Source of the DNA: an uncultured Geobacteraceae bacterium
GTDB taxonomy: Bacteria > Desulfobacterota > Desulfuromonadia > Geobacterales > Pseudopelobacteraceae
DNA length: 14,709 bases
Assembly (NCBI GenBank): GCA_903879825.1
Contig: CAIRND010000204.1
Location: 1-14,709, forward strand
Direction of reading: 5' to 3'
In this document: in pieces, positions 1-6,253 of the stretch
Position numbering within the stretch: the stretch's first letter is position 1
Layout of the letters: each line of letters starts with the position of its first letter
Program-made: the position numbers and the translations under genes
The notes under the pieces: model-generated
What the model saw: the letters and a program-made list of their open reading frames with translations, nothing else
Databases searched by the model: none
Told to the model about the DNA's origin: nothing

Positions 1-1
1 C

Positions 2-817
2 TATCCTGATGGCACAAGCGCCCTCAGCAACTGTTCACTGACAATCCGCCGCGGCTCGCGCACCGCCGTGCTCGGAGCCAACGGCGCCGGCAAGACAACC
101 ATGTTTCTTCACCTGAACGGCATACTGCGCCCCTCAGCCGGCCAGGTCTGCTGGGAAGAAACCCCGCTTGATTACAGCCGGAGCCAGCTCCGTCACCTTC
201 GCTCACGAATCGGCCTGGTATTCCAAAATCCGGATAGCCAGCTCTTTTCAGCCAGTGTGCGTGAGGATGTTTCTTTTGGCCCCATGAATCTTGGACTGAC
301 AGAAAAAAATGTGCGTGAGCGGGTCGAGGAAGCTCTTATAACGGTGGGGATGGGGACTTTTGCCGACAAACCGGTACATAACCTGAGTTATGGTCAGAAA
401 AAAAGAGTCTGCATCGCCGGTGTCCTTGCCATGCAACCGCAAGTAATCGTGCTTGACGAGCCGATGGCCGGACTTGATGCCACCATGCAGGAAGAGTTTA
501 CCGCCGTGCTTGAACGGCTGCACGATTCCGGCATGACCATCATTGTCGCAACCCATGACCTTGATTTTGCGTACGGATGGGCAGATGAGGCGATCATACT
601 GAAATCAGGACAAGTACTGGCCCACGGGATCCCCACGGAGACGCTCCAGCAGAGAGATGTGCAGCAGGAACTGGGCGCAGCGCCCCTGGTCGCAGAAATT
701 ACCCAACGCCTTTCCTTGATTGGCATCGATCTTCGTGATAAGGATTATCTACCACGCAGCAAGAGCGAACTGTTGAAAGCAATCAGCGCACACACCAGAC
801 AGGAGAACAAGCCATGA
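2..817 (+). CDS. cbiO: Cobalt/nickel ECF transporter ATP-binding protein CbiO (5' partial)
   Basis: ATPase subunit of an energy-coupling-factor metal importer, expected on the cytoplasmic face with CbiQ/CbiM-type membrane partners that are not in the window. The frame is open to the left edge (first full codon at base 2), so the true start lies outside and probably only one to two dozen residues are missing. Motifs in order: a YPDGT..AL stretch typical of CbiO A-loops, Walker A GANGAGKTT (74-100), Q-loop VFQNPDSQLFS, signature LSYGQKKRV (the LSYGQ variant is usual in CbiO/EcfA), Walker B VIVLDEPMAGLD and switch histidine in VATHD. A C-terminal extension of roughly 55-60 residues follows, as in family members. 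The stop overlaps the hldD start (ATGA, 814-817), implying translational coupling. Metal specificity (Co or Ni) cannot be told from the ATPase. MeaB nearby, serving a B12 enzyme, makes cobalt plausible. Confidence 0.93.
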   Translation, partial: YPDGTSALSNCSLTIRRGSRTAVLGANGAGKTTMFLHLNGILRPSAGQVCWEETPLDYSRSQLRHLRSRIGLVFQNPDSQLFSASVREDVSFGPMNLGLTEKNVRERVEEALITVGMGTFADKPVHNLSYGQKKRVCIAGVLAMQPQVIVLDEPMAGLDATMQEEFTAVLERLHDSGMTIIVATHDLDFAYGWADEAIILKSGQVLAHGIPTETLQQRDVQQELGAAPLVAEITQRLSLIGIDLRDKDYLPRSKSELLKAISAHTRQENKP

Positions 818-1806
818 TTATTGTAACCGGAGGAGCAGGCCTGATCGGCAGTGCGGTGGTTCAGCACTTGAACCGGCTTGGCAGGGAAGATATCCTGATT
901 GTTGACCATCTCGGCCATACAGACAAATGGCGCAACCTGTCAGCGCTCCGCTTCATGGATTATCTGGAAAAAGATGCCTTTGAGCGGATACTTAACGACG
1001 ATACACTGGCAGGGCGTCTACCGCCCGGCAGCTCTCTTGAGGCGGTAATTCACCTGGGTGCCTGTTCGGCCACAACTGAACCGGATGCAACCTACCTGAT
1101 CCGCAACAACTTTGAATATTCCCGAAAACTGGCGCTCACCGCACTGGCCGCCAATGCCCGCTTTATCTACGCTTCCAGTGCCGCGACCTACGGAGACGGC
1201 GAGCATGGCTTTGTTGACGACGACAGCCAACTGCCACTGCTCCGTCCGATGAACATGTACGGCTACTCCAAACAGCTCTTCGACCTGTGGGCGCTACGTC
1301 AAGGGCTGCTTGACAAAATAGTCGGCATCAAATTTTTCAATGTGTACGGCCCCAATGAACAGCACAAGGGCGAAATGCGTTCACTTGTCCTCAAGGCGTA
1401 TGAACAGATCGGCACCACCGGCCAACTGAAACTGTTTAAATCACATCGTCCGGAGTATGGCGACGGTGAGCAGCTGCGTGATTTTGTCTATGTTAAGGAC
1501 GCGGCGGCCATGACGCTCCATTTCCTTAAACAGACCAGTGCCAACGGCATCTTTAACGTCGGCGGCGGTACAACAGTCAGCTGGAACCGTTTGGCCCGCG
1601 CCGTCTTCAACGCTATGGGAAAACCGATCAACATCGAGTATATCGACATGCCGGAATCGATCCGCAGCACCTATCAGTACCTGACCTGCGCCGAAACTGC
1701 CAAGATCCGGGCGGCCGGTTATTCAGAGCCGGTCACCTCAGTGGAAGAGGCTGTTGCAGACTACATCAGGAATTATCTTATTCCTGGCTCGCGCCTGGGG
1801 GATTGA
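814..1806 (+). CDS. hldD: ADP-L-glycero-D-manno-heptose 6-epimerase
   Basis: NADP-dependent extended short-chain dehydrogenase that epimerises ADP-D-glycero-D-manno-heptose to the L-glycero form, the donor for the lipopolysaccharide inner core. It is cytoplasmic. Visible: N-terminal Rossmann motif TGGAGLIGS (residues 5-13), GACSATTEPD (82-91), the catalytic region YASSAATYGDG with S121/S122, and the YxxxK pair as Y149-G-Y-S-K153. The family motif KFFNVYGPNE and the C-terminal domain follow. The length, 330 residues, is normal for the family. The start at 814 has an AGGAG ribosome site at 801-805 and overlaps the cbiO stop by four bases. The ORF ends TGA TAG, two in-frame stops in a row. Its presence argues for an outer membrane with a heptose-containing core. 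Its place between cbiO and meaB is functionally odd and may only reflect shared transcription. Confidence 0.95.
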   Translation: MIIVTGGAGLIGSAVVQHLNRLGREDILIVDHLGHTDKWRNLSALRFMDYLEKDAFERILNDDTLAGRLPPGSSLEAVIHLGACSATTEPDATYLIRNNFEYSRKLALTALAANARFIYASSAATYGDGEHGFVDDDSQLPLLRPMNMYGYSKQLFDLWALRQGLLDKIVGIKFFNVYGPNEQHKGEMRSLVLKAYEQIGTTGQLKLFKSHRPEYGDGEQLRDFVYVKDAAAMTLHFLKQTSANGIFNVGGGTTVSWNRLARAVFNAMGKPINIEYIDMPESIRSTYQYLTCAETAKIRAAGYSEPVTSVEEAVADYIRNYLIPGSRLGD

Positions 1807-1874
1807 TAGCGTCCGCCTGACAGCCCGGATAAAAGTTGCCCATTTTTTTAAAATTTATTGTTGGCAGGTATCCC

Positions 1875-2819
1875 ATGTCTCTCGCAGAACAGGTTTTAGA
1901 AGGTAATATCCGCGCCGCCGCCCGATTGATGCGCGACATCGACGATGGCCGCCAAGAGGCGATTGAAGAGCTAAAACAACTGTACCCCCACACCGGATCC
2001 GCGTTTATTATCGGCATCACCGGCCCGCCGGGTGCAGGCAAATCGACACTGGTCGATCAATTGACCGCCTCATTTCGCAGTCGGGGAAAAAAAGTTGGTG
2101 TCGTGGCAATTGACCCTACCAGCCCCTTTACCGGCGGTGCTATTCTTGGTGACCGCATCCGTATGAACCGCCACTCCTGCGACGAAGGTGTTTTTATCCG
2201 CAGCCTGGCAACGCGGGGCGCGCTCGGAGGCCTTTCACGCTCAACCTCAGATGTCGCGCTGGTTATGGACGCTCTGGGGATGGACATCGTTATCATTGAG
2301 ACCGTCGGAGTCGGCCAGGATGAGGTTGATATCGTCAAAGAAGCACACACAACCTGTGTCGTAATGGTGCCGGGACTCGGTGATGACATTCAGGCCATCA
2401 AGGCAGGAATCCTTGAAATAGGCGATATTTTTGTTGTTAACAAAGCTGACCGCGATGGGGCCGACCGAACAGCCCGTGAGCTGAGCACCATGCTGGACAT
2501 GCGGGCCGCCACGGAAGGGAGCTGGAATCCACAGGTACTGAGAACGGAGGCAACACGCGGCACCGGCATTAACGAGCTGACTGACGAAATCATGTCCCAC
2601 CGCGATTACTTCCTCTCGAGCGGTGCGATCGACAATTTTCTGCGTGAACGTACCCAACGCCATTTCATGAGTATCCTGCGCGACACCTTATTCAAAAAGA
2701 CGCTGCAGTATGTGGCACAGGACGACTACCTGAGCGGACTAATAGAACGCATGACTGACCACCGGATCGACCCGTACTCTGCGGTCGAAGAGATCGTCAC
2801 GAAAATGATGCCGAATTAG
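1875..2819 (+). CDS. meaB: Methylmalonyl-CoA mutase-associated GTPase MeaB
   Basis: G3E-family P-loop GTPase (the ArgK/MeaB/MMAA group). Known members gate delivery of adenosylcobalamin to methylmalonyl-CoA mutase and protect the enzyme from inactivation. Visible, numbered from ATG 1875: Walker A GPPGAGKST at 50-58, the IDPTSPFTGGAILGDR block from residue 79, ETVGVGQDEVDI with the Walker B/switch role, and the base-specificity motif NKAD. A helical C-terminal dimerisation arm follows. I chose ATG 1875, giving 314 residues, because MSLAEQVLEGN matches family N-termini and a GCAGG-type ribosome site lies just upstream. An in-frame TTG at 1836 would add 13 unconserved residues and has no clear ribosome site. 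The mutase subunits are not in the window. The stop is followed after one base by the palindromic element at 2821-2948. Confidence 0.94.
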   Translation: MSLAEQVLEGNIRAAARLMRDIDDGRQEAIEELKQLYPHTGSAFIIGITGPPGAGKSTLVDQLTASFRSRGKKVGVVAIDPTSPFTGGAILGDRIRMNRHSCDEGVFIRSLATRGALGGLSRSTSDVALVMDALGMDIVIIETVGVGQDEVDIVKEAHTTCVVMVPGLGDDIQAIKAGILEIGDIFVVNKADRDGADRTARELSTMLDMRAATEGSWNPQVLRTEATRGTGINELTDEIMSHRDYFLSSGAIDNFLRERTQRHFMSILRDTLFKKTLQYVAQDDYLSGLIERMTDHRIDPYSAVEEIVTKMMPN

Positions 2820-2820
2820 T

Positions 2821-2948
2821 TTATTCCAAGCTGCATTCAAGATGACACCAAGGCGGCGAGGAGGAAGTGACGTAGACGTACGTACCAGTACGTTGAGGAA
2901 CTGGCGAAGAAGCCAACAAAGGCGCCGCTTGAATGCGAATTGGAATTA
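2821..2948. repeat. 128-bp imperfect palindromic intergenic element
   Basis: The outer arms 2821-2841 and 2928-2948 are inverted copies matching at 17 of 21 positions, and both contain GCATTCAAG or its complement. Inside them, GCGGCG (2853-2858) can pair with CGCCGC (2923-2928). At the centre a perfect hairpin ACGTAC/GTACGT (2876-2881 and 2888-2893) has a 6-nt loop. GAGGAA-type sequence also recurs directly at 2861 and 2895. The whole piece can fold as one long, branched stem. It has no ORF, and it lies between the meaB stop and the next promoter. This layout resembles dispersed REP-like or MITE-like intergenic repeats. Whether other copies exist in the genome cannot be seen from this window. 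It could also act as an mRNA 3'-end stabiliser for meaB. Confidence 0.65.
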
Positions 2949-2952
2949 GACG

Positions 2953-2980
2953 TTGAATTTTCGTTGGATTGATCTATACT
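2953..2980 (+). promoter_or_regulatory. Sigma70-like promoter for the DUF948/YtxH pair
   Basis: TTGAAT (2953-2958) and TATACT (2975-2980) are separated by 16 bases. The predicted start of transcription would lie about 30 bases before the ATG at 3021, leaving room for the GGAG ribosome site at 3009-3012. The -10 hexamer is strong and the spacer is one base short of optimum. It begins immediately after the palindromic element. Confidence 0.55.
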
Positions 2981-3020
2981 TCTCTAACAAGACCTCACTA
3001 TCACGATTGGAGTTGCACCA

Positions 3021-3416
3021 ATGCCATTAACCGGAATTGCCCTGATAATTATAGCTGTCGCCTTTTTTATACTTGTGCTGGTACTTATACCGACACTCAC
3101 GACCATCAAACGGACAGCCACATCGGTGGGAGAACTGGCCGAAATGGTTCGAAGCGAGCTTAAACCTACTCTGCATGAGTTATCAGAAGTACTGGCCGAA
3201 ATGAACAAACTCGGAGGGGGGATGGCCGAGCACACCGACGATGTTAAACGATTTATGTCAGCGCTTGGCGAAACCGGCGTCAACATGAGCACGATCAACC
3301 GTTCGGTTGGGGTGATCTCCGGAGTTCTCAACACCACTTCAGTCTGGACAACCGGAGCTAAGGTTGCAGGAAAGTACCTATTGGAGCGATATCTAAAAAA
3401 ACGGGGAGGGATGTAA
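3021..3416 (+). CDS. DUF948 (YtxG-like) membrane-anchored protein
   Basis: Small protein of 131 residues with one N-terminal membrane segment (about residues 5-27, very rich in Ile, Val, Leu and Phe). An amphipathic helical region follows, of the sort found in DUF948 proteins. It has no catalytic motif, and its biochemical function is unknown. In Bacillus subtilis the DUF948 protein YtxG is encoded just before YtxH in a general-stress operon, and the same order is seen here. The start is supported by GGAG at 3009-3012, eight bases before the ATG. The stop is two bases before the next ATG, and the next gene's ribosome site lies inside this reading frame, so the two are almost certainly co-transcribed and coupled. 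The basic C-terminus (YLKKRGGM) probably faces the cytoplasm. Confidence 0.8.
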   Translation: MPLTGIALIIIAVAFFILVLVLIPTLTTIKRTATSVGELAEMVRSELKPTLHELSEVLAEMNKLGGGMAEHTDDVKRFMSALGETGVNMSTINRSVGVISGVLNTTSVWTTGAKVAGKYLLERYLKKRGGM

Positions 3417-3418
3417 TT

Positions 3419-3724
3419 ATGTCTGATACATGTGAAATTTCAGCAGGGTCTGTATTGGTATCTTTTGTAGCCGGAGCAGCAATAGGGGCCGGGCTTGCTC
3501 TGTTGTATGCACCCAAAAGCGGCCGTGAAATGCGTGAGGATATTCTTGATTTGACGGAAGATGCCGTGGACAAAATCAAGGAATACGCCAAAGAAGCCCA
3601 GGAAAAAATCAAGAATGCCGTTGATGAAGGTAAAGAAACAATTGTCGAGAAAAAATCTGTCCTGGCTTCTGCAATAGAAGCCGGTCGTGAAGCGATGCAG
3701 AAAGAACGTACTTCAGCTCAATAG
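3419..3724 (+). CDS. YtxH domain-containing protein
   Basis: Protein of 101 residues. A glycine/alanine-rich hydrophobic segment (about residues 8-29) runs directly into APKSGREMRE, the sequence typical of YtxH proteins just after their membrane helix. The rest is a charged, heptad-like helix rich in Lys, Glu and Ala, likely a coiled coil. YtxH proteins are linked with stress and envelope conditions, but their molecular role is unknown. The ribosome site GGGGAGGG (3403-3410) lies eight bases before the ATG and within the end of the DUF948 gene. A strong terminator follows directly, so the pair forms a closed two-gene unit. Confidence 0.85.
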   Translation: MSDTCEISAGSVLVSFVAGAAIGAGLALLYAPKSGREMREDILDLTEDAVDKIKEYAKEAQEKIKNAVDEGKETIVEKKSVLASAIEAGREAMQKERTSAQ

Positions 3725-3741
3725 CAGAAATTACAAAGCAT

Positions 3742-3777
3742 CATTAAAAAGCCCACTTCGACGTGGGCTTTTTAATG
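3742..3777 (+). terminator. Rho-independent terminator after the YtxH gene
   Basis: A perfect 15-bp stem runs from CATTAAAAAGCCCAC (3742-3756) to its complement at 3763-3777, with loop TTCGAC. The GC-rich core GCCCAC/GTGGGC is followed by five T, and five A precede it on the other arm. The structure could therefore stop transcription in both directions, although both flanking genes run on the plus strand. Confidence 0.9.
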
Positions 3778-3855
3778 TGGTTTACGATGCCATTACTCCG
3801 CAATCCTGCAGGTATCGAGTGAATTCGGAGCTGTGTTAGTGAGGGTTTCGTGCCA

Positions 3856-3884
3856 TTGACTTTCACTCCGGCTTCCTTTATACT
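3856..3884 (+). promoter_or_regulatory. Near-consensus sigma70 promoter, implies leaderless mRNA
   Basis: TTGACT (3856-3861) and TATACT (3879-3884) have an ideal 17-base spacer. The -10 box ends only nine bases before the ATG at 3894, so transcription should begin about at, or a few bases before, the start codon. No Shine-Dalgarno-like sequence lies between them. A TGA at 3840-3842 closes the reading frame upstream, and no ATG, GTG or TTG is available in frame between it and 3894. Confidence 0.75.
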
Positions 3885-3893
3885 CGCCCGCCT

Positions 3894-5390
3894 ATGAAAA
3901 TAAATCATCTTTTCACATATGGTGCTGTCGTACTTGCGGCTCTGCTTTATGCCCTACCTGTTGCGGCACTTGAACCGGTTCAGCCTCTACTGGCTGAGTT
4001 GATCCGGCCACACGCCCCGCTGCTTGGCACACCGGAAGCACCGGCGCTTGTTGCTGCTGATGGCCGGGACACGCTTGAATCCGGCGACCCTGCACCGGTT
4101 GCAGCACTCTTTTCACTGGAAGAATTGCGCGACTCGGGCGATGACGAAAGTGAGCTTGAGTTACCGGACGTCAGTCTTCCGCTTTCAGATATTCCGTTGG
4201 CTTTGAACAGCAAAGTAGAATATTTCCTGTATTATTTTCAGACCAGCGGCAAACAGTCCTTCTCGCGCTGGCTCTCGCGATCTTCCCGATATATACCGAT
4301 GATGAAGGAAATCTTGAAACGCGAAGGAATGCCGGAAGATCTTGTATATGTCGCCATGATCGAGAGCGGTTTCCAGATGCACGCCCGCTCGTGGGCCAAT
4401 GCGGTCGGCCCGTGGCAATTCGTCTCCGAAACCGGCCGACGTTACGATCTGCGCATTGACCAGTGGATCGACGAACGCAAGGACCCGGTCAAGGCGACCA
4501 CTGCGGCGGCGCTGTATTTAAAAGAGTTGTACGGAATGTTCAAAGGTGACTGGTATCTAGCGACTGCCGGCTACAATGCCGGAGAGAACAAAATTCTGCG
4601 CGCTATCAGCATGTATAACACCAGCGACTTTTGGGAGCTTACTCGCGGAACATATCTCAAACGCGAGACCAAGGAATATGTACCAAAACTGCTGGCGGCG
4701 GCTATAATTGCCAAAGATCCGGCCCGCTACGGTTTCACCGATATTGCCTACCTGACACCAATCGAGTATGACACCGTCACAATACCGTCACGCACCAATC
4801 TCGATCTCGTGGCGAAACTGACCGGTACAACCTACGAATCAATCAAAGAGCTTAATCCGGACCTGCGCCATTGGTGCACTCCACCCAACTATCCCGATTT
4901 CGAACTCAATGTTCCAAAAGGGAGCAAGCAACAGTTTGAGACTGAGTATGCAAAGATCCCCGAAGATCAGCGTTTCACCGAGCGGGTTTTGTACAGTCGC
5001 TACCAGGCGCGCAAAAAAGATTCACTCAAAAGCATCGCCCGCCGCTTTGGCACCTCACCGGCAGTGTTGGCAGAATTGAATGGGCTTAGCGCCAAGAGCC
5101 GTATAACGGGCAAATTGCTGCTAGTACCGACCAAACAGACGGTTGACTTCAGCCACGAAGGTCGCACGGCGAAATCAGCCGTGAATAAAGGAAGTTTTGC
5201 AAAATATTACACCATAAAAAGTGGCGACACGCTCAGTGCCCTGTCAAAGCGCTTCAACGTCTCAGCAAAACTGCTCTCTGCCTGGAACAATCTGAAAACC
5301 AAGGTTGCCCTCAAGCCGGGACGGCGCATTATTATCGCAAAGTTTACCGAAAAGAACGGAGAGATGGTCCCGGCACAATCAAAGGGCTGA
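3894..5390 (+). CDS. mltD: MltD-like membrane-bound lytic murein transglycosylase with LysM domains
   Basis: Periplasmic enzyme that cleaves the MurNAc-GlcNAc bond of peptidoglycan, forming 1,6-anhydro-MurNAc ends. Residues 1-25 form a clear signal peptide (MKINHL, hydrophobic core, V-A-A before the predicted cut). There is no lipobox cysteine, unlike E. coli MltD, so it may be soluble or held by LysM. The SLT domain spans about residues 125-280: catalytic Glu157 in IESGF, GPWQF at 172-176 and AGYNAG at 225-230. A degenerate LysM-like stretch follows near 293-343. Two clear LysM repeats come next, about 368-412 and 436-481 (YTIKSGDTLSALSKRF). The length, 498 residues, is normal for the family. 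The only usable start is ATG 3894, which the signal peptide fixes. It has no ribosome site and sits just behind a strong promoter. Confidence 0.93.
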   Translation: MKINHLFTYGAVVLAALLYALPVAALEPVQPLLAELIRPHAPLLGTPEAPALVAADGRDTLESGDPAPVAALFSLEELRDSGDDESELELPDVSLPLSDIPLALNSKVEYFLYYFQTSGKQSFSRWLSRSSRYIPMMKEILKREGMPEDLVYVAMIESGFQMHARSWANAVGPWQFVSETGRRYDLRIDQWIDERKDPVKATTAAALYLKELYGMFKGDWYLATAGYNAGENKILRAISMYNTSDFWELTRGTYLKRETKEYVPKLLAAAIIAKDPARYGFTDIAYLTPIEYDTVTIPSRTNLDLVAKLTGTTYESIKELNPDLRHWCTPPNYPDFELNVPKGSKQQFETEYAKIPEDQRFTERVLYSRYQARKKDSLKSIARRFGTSPAVLAELNGLSAKSRITGKLLLVPTKQTVDFSHEGRTAKSAVNKGSFAKYYTIKSGDTLSALSKRFNVSAKLLSAWNNLKTKVALKPGRRIIIAKFTEKNGEMVPAQSKG

Positions 5391-5433
5391 TCCCCGTTTA
5401 TCCCATTGCCTCATAGAGTGAAAGGAATTCCCG

Positions 5434-6174
5434 ATGTATAACATTCTTATCTCCGCAGCAGCTGCTGTTGCCGTGCTGCTGATCCTCGTTTTTGTCCTTA
5501 AGCTTGCCTGGTGGGTTTCACTGATGTTGGGTTTTATTGTTTTTGCGCTTATTTTTGTAATGTTTTCGCGCATCACCATGAAAAAAGTCATGAATTCCAT
5601 CGAAACCGCCGGCAAAGATCTGCAGGCGCAACCGCCCCGTTTTGAAAAAGCGATTAGGGAATTGAAAGATGCCCTTCAGTACAGCAACTGGCAACTATAC
5701 GTCAGTGGTCAGCTGCACTCTCAGATAGGTATGATCTATTACATGAAACGTGATTTTTCAAATGCCTTCCCTCATCTGGAGCAATCTTTTTTCAAAAACT
5801 GGGCCGCCATGGGTATGCTGGCTATTTCCTACATGAAACGTCAGAAAAAAGACAAAATGATCAGTACCTTTGACAAAGCGGTGCAGTGGAATAGCAAAGA
5901 ATCACTTCTCTGGAGTCTCTATGCGTACTGCATGAACGAGAGCGGCGAATCGGTTCGGGCAAAAGAAATTCTTGCCAAGGGATTGAAAAAAATCCCCGGC
6001 GATGAAAAACTGAAGGACAATATGGAATGCCTGGAAAAAGGCAAGAAGATGAACATGCGGGCGTATGGCGATTTATGGTTTCAGTTCCACCTGGAAAGCC
6101 TGGGCGCGCTCCAGAGGCATCAGATGGCATCAATGGGCGGCCGGATGCAGCGACGCATGGGCGCAAAAAGATAG
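5434..6174 (+). CDS. Two-TM protein with TPR-like cytoplasmic domain
   Basis: Protein of 246 residues that I do not recognise as a named gene. Two membrane segments at about residues 4-22 and 26-46 form a tight hairpin at the N-terminus. After it, residues 65-205 are made of paired helices with TPR-like features, such as FEKAIRELKDAL, the G-IYY--RDF--A-PHLE type repeat and the AKEILAKGLKKIPGDE repeat. The C-terminus is rich in Met and Arg. Such proteins usually act as membrane-attached scaffolds, but no partner is evident. AAGGA (5422-5426) supports the start. It follows the lytic transglycosylase by 43 bases without a terminator, so it is probably in the same transcript. It ends with three in-frame stops in a row (TAG TAG TAA, 6172-6180). 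Confidence 0.75.
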   Translation: MYNILISAAAAVAVLLILVFVLKLAWWVSLMLGFIVFALIFVMFSRITMKKVMNSIETAGKDLQAQPPRFEKAIRELKDALQYSNWQLYVSGQLHSQIGMIYYMKRDFSNAFPHLEQSFFKNWAAMGMLAISYMKRQKKDKMISTFDKAVQWNSKESLLWSLYAYCMNESGESVRAKEILAKGLKKIPGDEKLKDNMECLEKGKKMNMRAYGDLWFQFHLESLGALQRHQMASMGGRMQRRMGAKR

Positions 6175-6177
6175 TAG

Positions 6178-6205
6178 TAAAGAGACAAGTCCGTTGTGCC
6201 GATAG
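6178..6205 (+). promoter_or_regulatory. Candidate sigma28 (FliA) promoter for the chemotaxis genes
   Basis: TAAA at 6178-6181 and GCCGATAG at 6198-6205 match the flagellar sigma28 consensus TAAA-N15-GCCGATAA in four of four and seven of eight positions. The spacer is 16 rather than 15 bases. The predicted 5' leader is about 40 bases and includes GGAGG at 6240-6244, nine bases before the ATG of the chemoreceptor gene. The position directly before a chemotaxis gene fits the usual regulon. Confidence 0.65.
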
Positions 6206-6253
6206 ATGAGCAGTATTCGCTGCGTCACAATTCAATAATGGAGGCTGCACCAG

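Noticed and set aside
1836..1874. TTG 1836 as the start of meaB
   Set aside because: It would add 13 residues without family similarity and lacks a ribosome site. ATG 1875 fits both.
4012..4213. Small open frames on both strands in the first part of the transglycosylase gene
   Set aside because: They are shadows over a linker of low conservation, with no ribosome sites and no recognisable product.
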